Part shown: positions 22,339-33,626 of the stretch, one piece after another
Position numbering within the stretch: the stretch's first letter is position 1
Layout: each line of letters begins with the position of its first letter
The notes under the pieces: model-generated
Databases searched by the model: none
Seen by the model: the letters and a program-made list of their open reading frames with translations, nothing else
Told to the model about the DNA's origin: nothing
NCBI GenBank assembly: GCA_029747585.1
Contig: JAPEVF010000410.1
Coordinates: 1 to 39,995, forward strand
DNA from: Pleurotus djamor
Lineage: Eukaryota; Basidiomycota; Agaricomycetes; Agaricales; Pleurotaceae
DNA: 39,995 nucleotides
Direction of reading: 5' to 3'
Made by a program: the position numbers and the translations under genes

Positions 22339-24220
22339 CTAGCGAGGATCGAAGTTCGATAACAAACCCTTCCAGACAAACTCTCGTGCATTTCCACTTG
22401 ACTCGGTGTACTTGGAGAGGAAGAGTTCGTCGCTCACGGCTGGTGATAGGCCATCAGTCAGCTCACTGCTAAGAGACGGACGCTCTGGTAAACTTACTGG
22501 AATCATAAGCTCTGTCGGCCTTCCAGAAGTCGAAGATGGAAGCAGCCTCATCGACGTTCAGCTGAGGAGGGACGGGGAATTGTTCAAGGCGGTTCGTATA
22601 CTTGGTCATGTATGTTGAACGTTTATCATACGGGCTTGTTGGATGAGTATGAGGAAGATCGAGGGCCTCTCTCAACTCCAGAGATGGCCTCCAACTAGGA
22701 TCAGAATCAGTTATAGCGCCGAGTACTAGTCCGCGTTTCTACAAGGCCCAGAAGTTGGTTATGAGTTTGGGGAATGAAATCGAGGACACGCACAAATTTA
22801 TATCGGTTAGAGGCAAACTCCAACAGGAGGCGCGGTAACGATAGATGGTAGGGACGGATGGAATTGAAGTGTGGATCTTTATAACGAGACATGCAGTAGA
22901 GTGCTTGGAAGTCGTCTATGGCCAGGAGTACAGGGTGCCTATGCAACTGTGAGGTAGGCTACAGGCAGCATATGTTGTACGTGAACTCACGTTCTCTGAT
23001 ACGCAAGCTCGTGGAAGAGACCTCGCAGGACGAATGGACTGAGTGATCGTTCTTCAAGGCCCAATTTGATGAGGGCTGTTAGAGGAGTTCCAGCGGGGAT
23101 CTTGTGCTTGTCAAACTCGTGCGGATCGAGGGTTGTCATTCCCTCCAGCAACTTTCCGTTTGTGCCAAGGAATCGCTGCAGGAGTTGGACGGATGCGGTA
23201 TGCTGATGGAATAGTCGAGTCCGCAGGTCATAGACATATGGTGTTGTAGAGTCGACAAGGTGAGCAGCTTAAGGTCATAAAGTGAGCAAGGGGAGGGGAT
23301 TCCAGAAAGTTCAATAAGATGAACATACCTCGAGGGATATAGATGGTGAGCCATTCCTTAGCAGCACAATATGCGACGGCCTGCATGAGCAATACTGTCT
23401 TGCCACAACCACTCGGACCCGCTAATGGATAGGTCAACGAGGCGAGATAAATGAGATACAAGCGGGAAACGCACTGAGAACCATTCGATTCTTCCTGGTC
23501 GATACCTCCGCCGCGGCATCTATACGTTCCGCAAGCTTCAAAGTAACATCTCGAACGACGGAGTAGGGTTGTGAGGCAAGCCGGTACTACGGGTGGGCGT
23601 GAGCGAGGGTACGAGCTTCCAGAGGGATAATTACCTCCAAAAGCGTCTTTTTGGTGACACCGAACTTGTTGAACGGGGAGGAGCCATCAATCGCGAACGC
23701 GACTGGCTTTCCGACCATCTCCGGAGTCACCAGTGTCTGCAGCCTGGTCTTCAGTGCAGGGTCGACGAGGTCAGATCACAGAACGTACGGGGCAGAAAAC
23801 TGGCAGCTTTAGCTGTTCGGCTTCATTGCCTTGAAGTATCGGATGGGAGAGTTGGGAGGCAGGCAGTGGCCGAAATACCTAGTGGTTGTTAGAGCCTCGG
23901 CTTGTTCTCGAAAGCATTGGTGGAGACTCACACCACCTCTCTTTTCTTGCTTTTTGAAAACAAGAGCGCCTGTAGCATCTCTCTCTGGAGGAGGTTTATG
24001 TTCTTATGTGCGTGCATCAGTAACTGAGGTAAATGAGTGAACGAGCGGGCGTACTTCCGGGCTTGACCCGTCTCTCCTTGTTGTTCTTCATCTTTGGCTG
24101 AGCAGTGGCGTAGCATCTTGTCGACTTTTGGAGGATTTGACGCGTCGAATCGACACGGAAAGGAGTGTTGGCGACGGAACGGAGGCCAGTCGCAAGAATC
24201 GACGACGCGGACATGAGCAA
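22339..24220 (-). CDS. RSM23: Mitochondrial small-subunit ribosomal protein DAP3/RSM23 (mS29)
   Basis: A multi-exon gene starting at 24220 or 24214. The N-terminus (MSASSILATGLRSVANTPFR, then KSTRCYATAQ) is a typical mitochondrial presequence. Exon 1 is about 24055-24220; later exons give KHKPPPERDATGALVFKK, FRPLPASQL, LVTPEMVGKPVAFAIDG and KFGVTKKTLLE. A P-loop, GPSGCGKTVLLMQAV, lies near 23390-23430, followed by EWLTIYIPR and AAHLVDSTTPYVYDLRTRLF, the block characteristic of DAP3. The C-terminal part includes HPVLLAIDDFQALY (Walker B) and ends LLSNFDPR. It is a GTP-binding component of the mitoribosome small subunit. All joins follow GT-AG rules where checked. It is tail to tail with the F-box gene (only 21 bp between stops). 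Confidence 0.88.
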
Positions 24221-25167
24221 AACACTTAGGCGCTCACTGGTCTCCGAAAAAGTTTATGACATAGGCGCCCTGCCCATCTTCATCTTTCCTCCGCCTTGCA
24301 TCAAGCTTGCATCCTCCATATTAAATGGTGTCGCGCTCGCTTTCATCATCAAACCCGGCGTTGTACCAGAGCTTCTCATTATCTTGCTGTCCAGCTATTT
24401 GCTGCATCAGACGACTGAAAGAGATCTAAGCTGCTCCCACATCTGCTTACCTCTTATACTGTTTTCGCCGTCATCTACTGCAAGGTAGACCCCACGTGTA
24501 TCGTTTCATCCATGAAACAAGACAGTGTGTAAGCTGACTTCTCCACATAATTGATACCTTCGCTTAATTCTTCAAAAAGTCGAAACCCAGACAATACCCT
24601 GGTTCGGGCCAATGGATCCGACAGGAAGAGAGGGTTCAGAGTTGGCGACGAAAGCGTGGCCGGTTTTTACTTTGCATGGCGGTCAACTCACCCGCTATGT
24701 GGTCCAATACTGACAGGCCTCCTTCAGCCAGCTTAACTTCGTGCCAAAGCGCTATGATTTCCCCCCTCAGATTTGAGCATCAGTTCGTAGAACTCATCCC
24801 AGAATAGCATGAGCTCAAACTGAGTGCGCAGGCCTCAGGCTTAGCTGAGAGCGCGGGACTGTGTACCGTGGTTCCCTCCCAATTGACACCATGCCTACCG
24901 TTACCCTCGCTCAATGAGCATAGCTCGCCGCTGCTTCGTCAGGAGATAGAGCCACCTATGTATCGTGCTTGTTAAATTGGTACTTAGATAAAGGTGAGTG
25001 AATGACAATCAGAAAATCGAATGCAACTCACCCCTACTCCGTTCAGTATCGCAATACCTGTACGCATTAATACATCATCTCCATCTTCTTTTACCAGTGT
25101 CGCGCATGGCAATAGGTGCGGGGAGGAAATACCCCCCCCAGCCGTGAAGCTGTCGACTTGCACACAT

Positions 25168-25210
25168 GTTAGGAACACGCCGTGCAGATAAACACGGCCA
25201 CGTTCCTAAC
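25168..25210. repeat. Imperfect inverted repeat in the promoter
   Basis: The left arm GTTAGGAACACGCCGTG (25168-25184) pairs with the right arm CACGGCCACGTTCCTAAC (25193-25210) around an 8-nt loop. Outer 9 bp and inner 5 bp pair perfectly; the middle is mismatched. The right arm contains the shared CCACGTTCC motif, so the left arm is an inverted near-copy, as expected for a dimeric regulator site. Confidence 0.65.
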
Positions 25211-25220
25211 CACTTATAAG
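25198..25220 (+). promoter_or_regulatory. Family promoter block, copy 1
   Basis: CCACGTTCC (25198-25206), a 4-nt gap, then CACTTATAAG (25211-25220), 47 nt before the ATG. The same arrangement precedes the two pseudokinase genes. Confidence 0.6.
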
Positions 25221-25267
25221 CCCGCTCGTCTGCCCTTTGTGCTCTCATTCTTACCTTCCTGACAACC

Positions 25268-26876
25268 ATGTCGTTCAACGGGGGTAAAGAGCCCCGAAGA
25301 AGGTCCCGTCCTTATGGCCCCATCCAGCAGCTTTCAGCTTATTCAGGTAAGCCAACCGATAATGGCATTTTGCCCGTTCCCCTTTGTTCACCAGTGGCAC
25401 CTTAGGTCGTCAGTGGCACGTCGATGACGAAGCCGAGGCCAACACGGACGTGTATCTACCAATGGACCAAGCAGGCGTGCGAGGAAGGCCTTACGTGCGA
25501 GAGCGTCGCGTCCCTGCTCCCCTCCATGACGACCGAGAGTTCCTTGCCCCCCTGGACGCTGAGACCGCGTTCGATGATGACTATCCGACCATAGAGCCAC
25601 GTTCCCGAAGGGACGCGGTTCACAGTGCTGAACGGATGTATCTTGGGTTCGCGTCCCCCTCTGACTATCCGAGGGAATATGAGGGACGAACCGCCCCTCG
25701 CAGGAACACGAGACGTGACTTCGAACCGCGAACTCCCAACCGTTCGTCCATGCGGTCAAGCATCCCAGGCTTGTATGATCAAGAGTTCGACAACCATACT
25801 GCATCCATATCCGCTTCGCCGTTGATATCTGGCCTCGCAAGCGTGTTCACTTACCTCCTGGGCTCAATCATGCATTGGGAAGCTACTCCGGCCTCGCCTG
25901 CAGTGTCTATGCCTCGCCGCGCTCCCCACCCGACCTACACTGCTTCAAGCACTCCTAGCCCTCGTTCTCCCTCAGAAGTGAGTTATACAGAGCCCGCTGC
26001 CCGCACCATGAGGCATGCTGGTGGAGGCAGGTCTAACGGTACCAGACATTCGAATGCAAGGCCGATCAGAATGGCTCCTCGAGGGGGAGAGAGTGATATG
26101 CACTGTGGCGGAACCAACGATTCGGATGGAGAAGCAACTCGTCAGGAGAGCGGTAGTAATCGTCGTCAACATGGCGTAGGCAGATCTGCCAATAATGGGC
26201 CTACCAATCCAAGGTCGGTTAGAACGGATCCTCGAGAGCGGGAGCGGGATATGCACTCCAGCGATGCGACCGATTCCGATGAAGAAGCGACTCGTCAAGA
26301 GAGTGATGGCAATGGTCGTCAACATGACCTTGTCAATGACTTGCTTCCCGAACTCAAGGAGAACGATCGTCTCTCTAGGACTCTCAAACAAACCCTTCTC
26401 ATCCGAGTTCATGCCCAAGTTGAGTGCGCAGCCAAGCCGAAGCAACTCGCCACGGCTTTCGAGGCATTCACTGCCATTCTGAAGAAATCCAGCACCGTAA
26501 CAATCCCGGCTTTTGAACTTTTGGCGGCGCTCCAGCATAGACTCTATCGGGGCGAGGTAAAGTGCGACACCAACATAAGTTTGTTCTCACAATCGCAAGA
26601 CTTTACTCACCTATGAATTTTAGGTCCGACAATACAGGCGACAAATGTGCTGTCGTACGGACGCTCAGTTACGACATCTGTACTGCCACTACAAAGAAAG
26701 ACATAGCGATGCTGCTTGCGCGGTTTGCTGCGGTCATGAAGGCCAACGATCATAAGGTCACCAAGGTGTGCCATTTCACTTATGTAAATCGTTTGACCCT
26801 AGCTCACATCTGATAGGATGGGTATACATTTTTGGAAGGGGTGACGACGAAGTTGACCAAACTGACTCGTCTTTGA
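25268..26876 (+). CDS. Kinase-remnant paralogue with conserved C-terminal tail
   Basis: Exons 25268-25346, 25406-26556, 26624-26765 and 26817-26876. Exon 1 ends in phase 1 after TCA-G, exactly where the two CK1-like pseudokinases at 31-37 kb have their first intron. Exon 2 opens RQWHVDDEAEANTDVYL, aligning with HEWRARDQ/CEWSAHDR, and continues YVRERRVPAPL, a remnant of the N-lobe; the ATP-binding Lys is replaced. No C-lobe follows. The linker shares RTMRHA and ARPIR with the 35-kb paralogue. The tail (LKQTLLIRVHAQV, ILKKSS, LLAALQHRLY, then KANDHKVTK and DGYTFLEGV) matches both paralogues. Exon 2 ends in phase 0 but exon 3 needs phase 2, so the last two exons do not join in the conserved frame: a possible decaying gene. 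Function unknown. Confidence 0.7.
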
Positions 26877-27072
26877 GCCGGCCATAACCCCAAATATTTA
26901 TACGCGGCTGGCCGTCTCACCGTGAACCTCAAAGACAGGTTAATTTGAACTTTCAAATGTACCATCGTATTGTATATATGGAGATAAAACATTTCCTCGT
27001 ATCCTTCGGTTGAGTAGAATGATTGAGAGCAAGTGGGTGAGATGAAACTCTGACTAATTAAATCGATAAAAC

Positions 27073-27669
27073 CTAGAATGTCGAGCCTTCGGGGGGTTGG
27101 GGAAGCTTTCTGTTATTGAAGGAAGCCATCTCTCTGGTGAATCGGGTGATGGACGATTAATCGCAACGTGCTAGAAACCAAGGGTACTTACCGCCTGATC
27201 TCGACGAGGACAGTCTCGAGACTGTGTGCTCTAGTCCAGCCGCTGAGAACAGGCAGCTTCGAAGGGTCGACCTTTCCATCAACCTGGCTAACGAACGGCA
27301 GATTCACTCTGGAAATGAACTGGACTGTGGGGGGCCGGTCTGGGTAGTTGTCACCGCAGACGATCTTAAGGCTGTAGATACGGTTCTCATGAACGGTCTG
27401 TAGGATGATCAGTACGTTTGGGCTTCACGGGGAGTAGGATGATTGTTTCTGACATGACCTGGGCCAATGATGGTGCCGTTCCAGTTGCTCATCATGATAT
27501 CGTCGCCATCTTCGAGGCCGTATGAGCACGAGCCATCGCCTATGCCCTTCTCGCCCTTCTCTAATTCTTCTAGGAGACGAAAGTTTCTTGGAACTGGAGT
27601 GAAATGTAGGACGCGTGAGCTGTGAATGGGAGTAGCTTAAGTTTAGAAAGGAGGATAACCTTTGGCCAT
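27073..27669 (-). CDS. MMS2: Ubiquitin-conjugating enzyme variant MMS2/UEV1
   Basis: Starts with a 10-nt exon (27660-27669, MAK plus one base), then [17 protein letters not shown] and an exon ending NGTIIGPGH. Next comes [12 protein letters not shown] with [15 protein letters not shown], and a last exon ending PQPPEGSTF at TAG 27073-27075; about 139 residues. The UBC fold is clear but the catalytic-cysteine segment is replaced by [13 protein letters not shown], the mark of an E2 variant. With Ubc13 it makes Lys63-linked ubiquitin chains for error-free post-replication repair. The second intron was placed at CAT|GTCAGA because that gives the expected HTVHENR junction. It is divergent from HSE1 over 145 bp. 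The role is nuclear and cytosolic. The identification is firm. Confidence 0.92.
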
Positions 27670-27814
27670 GGATGGTGGCTTGCTTGAGAGTTGATCGGTG
27701 CGGAGTTGCAATGCGCTGATTTGGGAGCCTTGACACGGCCTCCTCCAACTTTAACTTCAACTCCATTCCTCGACCGCAGCCAACTCTCCAGCTCTTTCAC
27801 CTTTCCCTTTGGTC

Positions 27815-30800
27815 ATGTTCGGAGGTGGTGGAAACAATCCCTACGACGACATCGTCGGTGAGCATCGACAGCACCGTCAATCACACATATCTTCTCATCT
27901 CACGCATCACAGTCAAGACAACGGACGAAAACCTCACAGCGGAAAATTGGGAACTCATTCTCAATCTATGCGATAAAGTCAACGATGAAGGCCAGGAGGG
28001 GTGAGCTCTCATTCTGGGCTCCCTGTGTTCGTCGTGACTCACTGCCGCGCATTTCAGTGCCCACAATGTCATTGCGGCGATCCTCAAGCGTCTAGCGCAT
28101 CGCAATGCAAACGTTCAGCTCTACGCCCTGACTGTTGCCGAAGCCTTGTCAAAGAACTGCGGAATTGAGCTGCATAGGGAGATTGCTTCTCGTGCTTTCA
28201 CCCAAGGCCTCGAGAAACTGATCACCGATCGGGTATCGTATTGCTTTCTGTGTTTGTCCATGAGACCCGGACTCACGCTTGCATCTTCAGAATTCTCATG
28301 AGAAAGTCAAGCGTCGCGCGCTGAGCTTAATAGCACAATGGTCTTCAGAGTTCGAGAATGACACAACCCTTGGTATTATGGAGGATTGCTACAACAGTTT
28401 AAAGACTAAAAGTACGGGCATTTCCCCTTCCAATCTTACTCGTCTCATTATATTCCAATCAGACTTCAAATTTGAAGCACCTGAAGAAGCTCCGCCACCC
28501 AATGTCGATGATGAGATCAGACGAAAGGAGGAGGAGGAGCTTCAGCGTGTTTTGGAAATGTCTATGCAAGACAAAGGTGGTCGAGCCCATTGGCAACAGT
28601 ACTCGCTTGCAGCCGGGGACGGTCCTGGCGCGTCTTCCAGTTCTGGTTCAAGTTCCAAGCCGCATCCTTCCACGTCCAGTCCGAAGCAAGTCAACACGGC
28701 CGACACAACTAGCGCTTCCAAGGCGTACAACCAACCGCTGTATCAGTCAGGATATGTACCAGCCCGGACGCCATCGCCAAGACCTCAGTCTCCCCCGCAG
28801 CCCACTTACCAGGAACCGACTCCTTCTGCCGCCGCAGCGTCTACCACATCCGTCGTCTCGGCTGCGCCTACCACTACTTCCACCGTATCTGCACCATCTT
28901 CGGTGACCACTTCAGTCAATATTGTCACTCGAGTGCGTGCATTGCACACATTTGAACCCACAGAACCGGGTGAGCTTGCCTTTGACAAGGGCGATATCAT
29001 CAAGGTGGTGGATCGCGGATATAAGGATTGGTGGCGAGGTCAACTCAAAGGAAGGACCGGCATCTTCCCTGTCAATTATGTCGTAAGACTTGGCCATTTT
29101 TCGTTGATCTATAAAGTGCTCAACATGATTCAAGGAACCGATGCCAGAACCTACCACGGCTGAAATAGCGAAAGAAGCTGAACAGGAAGCTGCTGTCTTT
29201 GCTCAGGCCGTCAATGTGGAAAAGCTACTAATTATGCTGCGGTCACTTGATCCAGCGAAAGACAATTTAGCTGACAACGAGGAGATTCAGGTATAAAAAA
29301 TACTGAGGTTCTCGTAGGGTCTAAGCTAACAGTTCTTTAGGAACTATATCGTTCCAGTATGGCTCTCAGACCCAAGATAGTGAAGCTTATTGACAAGTAC
29401 AGCCAAAAGCGAGGTAGGCGAACTCACCGTAACTTGCGTCCATCTGCTCAACCATTCAAACATAGCTGACCTTGTATCCATGAATGAGACATTCCTGCGT
29501 GCTAGGTCCATCTTTGATCGTATGATGGAAGAAAGTCTTGCCCGTCATACTGGTAGTAAGTTTTACCATCATCTTCTCGCCTTACTCCTCTAACAATGTT
29601 GCTAGTTTATGATCAGCCCTATCGCCCAGCTCAATACCCTCGTCCTGATTCGAGAGGCATGGATTACGGGGCGACGCCAGCCCCTCAAACGTTTGGCTGG
29701 AATCCTGCTCTTTATGATCAACCCGGCTACAACGCTTACCCTGCCCCTGCTGCAGCGTACGGTCCTGGTCCCGGGCCCGTACCCGACCAGACCATGTATC
29801 CTCCAGGACCCCAACTTCCTCATGCTCAACCTGGACCCGCTCCCTACAATGATCCCAATGCTTATAATCAACAGGGCTCTGGTCCACAACAACCATCTGG
29901 ATACCCCCAGCCCTTCCTCAACCACCAGCAATCGTATGGTGCTCAAGGACCTACTCCATATCCTGCGCAGCAACAACCAGCACCCCAACAGCAACAAGCT
30001 CCCCTTCAAGCTCAACCTCAACAGCAACCCCAGCAACAAGTTCCGCCCCAACAACAAGTCCAACCGGCGCAGATATCTCCCCAGCAGCAGCATTTCCAGC
30101 AGACTCCTCTGCAAGCTCAACCGCATCCAACACAGCCAGATGTCACTGCCGCGCAGCCAGCGCCGATTTCGCCCTCAGGACCAATGCCATCGTTCTCTGC
30201 TTCGCCGGAATCCTCACTCCAACCTCAATTACAGCCGACGAACATGGAGCCCATTGCTCAGGCTCAGGCTCAGGCTCAACCCGTTCAGCAGCAACAGGTG
30301 GAGCAACAAGCACCTCAGCAGCAACAAGGGCCGCCATATGTGTATGATCCCAATACCACCTATGCGGACCCGAACGTTCAAGCGTGGGCTCAATATTATG
30401 CTCATGGTGGGACAGACTTAGCTGGGGCCGTGTACTTTGTATCTGTTCCTGGGATTACAGACAAAGCAGCTGCAGCTCCTCCAGCCGTCGTGAACAATAA
30501 TCCTAGCAATGTTCAGCCACAGCAGCAGCAGCAGCAGCCTATCGCCCAGCCCATCCAGTCACAGGTTGAGCCTGCTCCTGCTCAGTCACCTTCTCGGTCT
30601 TCGTCAATTCCCGACCCATATGCTGCATTGGCTCCAGCTGGTGGAATGCCCGCTCAGACGACGACGCACCTTGATCAAAGCGGATACTCGGCAATGACGA
30701 AGCCTGCGGTGGCAACTACACCGTCTTGGGTGCTGCCTCGTCATCCATCCGCCTCCGTCTCCGCGTCTGCTCCCCAATCCCCGGCGCAAGTCCAACCTGA

Positions 30801-30924
30801 TCATCGTAATTCCTTGCAGATCGACCCTCAAACGCAATCTCAGTACTATGGTGCTCCGAGTCAACAATTTTCGGGGATGAGCCTGTCAGACAATGGACCT
30901 GTTCCGAAGCCACTTGGTGCTTGA
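27815..30924 (+). CDS. HSE1: ESCRT-0 subunit HSE1 (STAM-like)
   Basis: Eight exons: 27815-27857, 27913-28000, 28058-28232, 28291-29082, 29135-29290, 29341-29413, 29466 to 29552 or 29555, and 29606-30924; about 910 residues. In order: a VHS domain (TTDENLTAENWELILNLCDK through the QSDFKFE end), a ubiquitin-interacting motif (EEELQRVLEMSMQD), a Ser/Pro linker, an SH3 domain (VRALHTFEPTEPGEL to GIFPVNYV), a helical GAT-like core (EKLLIMLRSLDPAKDN), and a 430-residue Pro/Gln-rich tail. This order defines Hse1/STAM, which with Vps27 sorts ubiquitinated cargo at endosomes. The tail is much longer than in yeast and is low complexity. Exon 7 has two possible donors (after HT or HTGS) with the same phase. 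Confidence 0.93.
29860..30560 (+). repeat. Glutamine/proline-rich low-complexity tract in HSE1
   Basis: Runs of CAG/CAA and CC(N) codons encode QQQ and QPQ stretches, densest at 29965-30110, 30240-30330 and 30515-30540. Mixed CAA/CAG use suggests old expansion, and the frame is preserved. Confidence 0.7.
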
Positions 30925-31424
30925 TTTGTTGGAAGTATACTCTATGCTGTGTATTTCTTTTCCTGTAGTAGTTGGGACAATTTACATACGAAATTGGATA
31001 TTCGTTCGATTTATACTTCTTGGGCTCGAAGGCGAATCCTTTGCCACGCTTACCCAACGTGCTGCCCATCGTACAGGCCGTCCACGAGAACCGTACCTGC
31101 AGTTTCATCGTGTGACGATGAACACCCGGACCCGCCTCTTAGAATGACAGTGCAGCATTTTCCCAGAGTAAACTACCGTTTGTCGGGCCTCCTTCAAGCT
31201 AGAGCACGTATCCGCCGCGCTCAGCGATGAGACTTGTGTATTCGATGGTGGGATTTGGTCAAAATCCTCCAAAAACGCTTGTTCTATGTCGTTCCACACC
31301 GCCGATGGATACATGGTGATGATTGACACACATACGTCATATGGCATAATGAAAATGGGCAGGCATACTTTGGGCATACTAGGTATCTGGGGGTCATATA
31401 GCATTGTAGGGATACTGGCGTTAC
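30925..31424. other. Convergent 3' region, HSE1 / pseudokinase 1
   Basis: A 500-base spacer between two stop codons. Overlapping small frames on both strands resemble nothing known. Confidence 0.4.
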
Positions 31425-33626
31425 TCAAAGGGTAGCCAACTTTTCCGTCACCCTTTCGAGAAATGTATGTCCAATCTATTAAGTCAAAGCTTGAGAACCG
31501 TCGAATCATTGGTAAGATGGAAATGGCATACCTTAATCAATGAACCACGGCCTTCTCTGACCTCCCGGGCCATTATTGCGTGGAATCGGGCGAGCATCTT
31601 CGCTACGTCCACCCGTCTCTTCGCAGTGCGGATTTGGCTGCTGAGCTTGCCTATGACGAGTTGTTTGTCGCCCGAGTCGTCGAAACTGATAGATCAGATA
31701 TGAATATATCAGAGTATAGTCAAATCACCGATAATTCACTGGTACATACTCTAATTCTTTCGGGTAGAGCCTGTGCTGAAGACAGGCCAAAACCGCGAAC
31801 GTCGGTTGAGACATGTTGCTGGATCTCCTGAGGATCATGGTGAAGACTTTGAACGCAGTAGCGAGTTGGGTCATGCTGTGAGCTGATTCGATTTGTGAGT
31901 GAACGTCGAGCAAGAGGGATTTTTTGAGTGCTTTGACATCATCGGGGTGAGTGGATGACTTCAAAAAAATTTCAAGGTCGAGGAGCATGGCCTCGATGGC
32001 GGCACCTTCGTCGTCATCATCACCTCGAGTCTCTTCCTCTTCTTCATCCAGATCGGCCGTTGAGCCACGGTGCGAACGTCTCTCTTGTTCTTGAGGGAGC
32101 AAGGAGTGAGACGCCGATGAGCGAGGGGTGCTGCGAGGTAAAGGTATTGCGGATGGGGTTGGCAGCCTTGGCGTAGCGTCCCGACGTCCCGACGATTCCA
32201 GTAAAAGGGAATGTTCCTCTGAAGAAACGGTGATCGTATCCATAGGAAGCGTCCGTAGAGAAGCAGACACAAGACGGGGCGTGGGTCGGCCAGCGTTCGA
32301 GCTTTGAGCGAACGATCGTGAGGATGGGTGGTGGTCGGAGGTTGGCAAGTCAAACTCGCGTCTCGTAGGCCTAGCACTTGGGCTAGTTTGTCTTTGTCCT
32401 TGACGTTCCCTTGTATGGCTAGACACCGCCGTTCGAGGGCTCTGGTTGACCTCCACGGTGTGCCAATGAGTAAGTGGTGAGGTCGCAGGGCTCGGGGTGG
32501 AGAGCCGGGAAGGTGTGGCTGCAAGCTGAGGTAGGAAACGGTCGTGGGGTGGGTAGGTGTATTGAAATTTGAGAGACCGAAAGCTACGGATCCACCCATC
32601 GTAATCGGGGAATTCGCCTGCTCGTGGTGAGCGAGGTGAGCGACAGTATGAGAAGAGGGATTGTAGCAAAGGAGGGACGGTGTTGCCGAGATCTTCTGGA
32701 TGGAAGGATAGTTTCCGTGATGCGAGGTCTTCGTTGAGAGGGGAAGTGGGAGTCTGGGCCCAGGGGAGACATCCCGGATGGACGAGGTGGATCAAGACAA
32801 GTGCAAGTGATTCAACGTCATCGATAAACGTTGGCGCTAGGAGAGGCGGTGAGTTGACATCAACGATGCAGGGATGAGGAGCGTTTACCTTCACGATAGT
32901 AATGAACGCGGAGAGAGCTGCACGATGCGGTTTAGTGACGCGACGAAACTAGAAACACAATGAAAACATTCACGAACCTGAATATTGGGTTATGTTCGAG
33001 GACTTCGTTCGCGGGTATGTGTTCGTTGACAAGACGACTGACGGAGAAGTCGGACAGATGGATGTAGTATTTCTGCGAGCCGATGCCGAGGAAGATAGAC
33101 TGCAATGACACATTTCCGTGAACAAAATGCTTGGAGTGCATCACTTTGAGGAGTCCTAACTGTGGGATGATGAAGGGGACAATCAGATACTTATAACGGT
33201 GAACGGGCGAGACGAGATATGACGTACCATTTGGATGGCAAATGCGGAGGCAAGCCCGATGTTCATGGGTTGACCATTGTGGACTGTATCCATTCGAAGA
33301 CCAAGGGGTTCTGTGGCTAGGTAGCTGCAGTTGGACGTGGTATCGTCGTCCAAGAGTGTCGGAAACCCTTGCTCGCCGGTAAGGCGTGCGAGGACGCGTC
33401 GTTCTCGCTCGTACGTCCCTCCGGGTATGCCGGTTTGTTCGATCTTCAAACGCACGTCCTTGTTGTTGGCTCTGTCGTGGGCAGACCACTCGCAGCCTAA
33501 GGTGTTACCTTGTGAGCGCAGGGACGTAAAGTAGCAGGATGATCCGGTTGACTGACCTGAGAGTTGTTGGGTTAAGATGTAGGGACCCAGCATTCTGTGC
33601 TGCTCTGAAGATGCGTTGAATGCCAT
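31425..33626 (-). CDS. CK1-like pseudokinase with conserved tail (copy 1)
   Basis: Starts at 33626 (MAFNASSEQHRMLGPYIL). First intron follows TCA-G in phase 1; exon 2 reads CEWSAHDRANNKDVRLKIE, with the ATP-binding Lys. The N-lobe continues YERERRVLARL and YLATEPLGLRMD. The C-lobe has MHSKHFVHGNVSLQSIFLG, the CK1 catalytic loop with HRD changed to HGN and the catalytic Lys and Asn lost, then HLSDFSVSRL (DFS for DFG) and DDVESLALVL with LPW, the CK1-type DDLESL motif. YCRSPRSP and SFRSLKF end the fold. An acidic, Ser/Pro-rich linker leads to the tail (LLLDVHSQIES, ILRRSSNMSQPTF, LACLQHRLYPKEL), and the last exon ends GHTFLERVTEKLATL at TGA 31425-31427. Probably inactive as a kinase. The join near 32930 is uncertain. 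Confidence 0.75.

Larger units (their letters stand above)
24221..25267. other. Divergent intergenic region, RSM23 / kinase-remnant gene
   Basis: A 1,047-base spacer. The left 900 bases show small frames only (for example 24551-24736), with nothing recognised. The right end holds an inverted repeat (25168-25210) and the family promoter block (25198-25220) upstream of the ATG at 25268. Confidence 0.4.

Noticed and set aside
29602..30126. Long minus-strand frame (174 codons) rich in Leu and Arg
   Set aside because: It is the antisense of the CAG/CAA-rich HSE1 tail; its leucine runs are complements of Gln codons.
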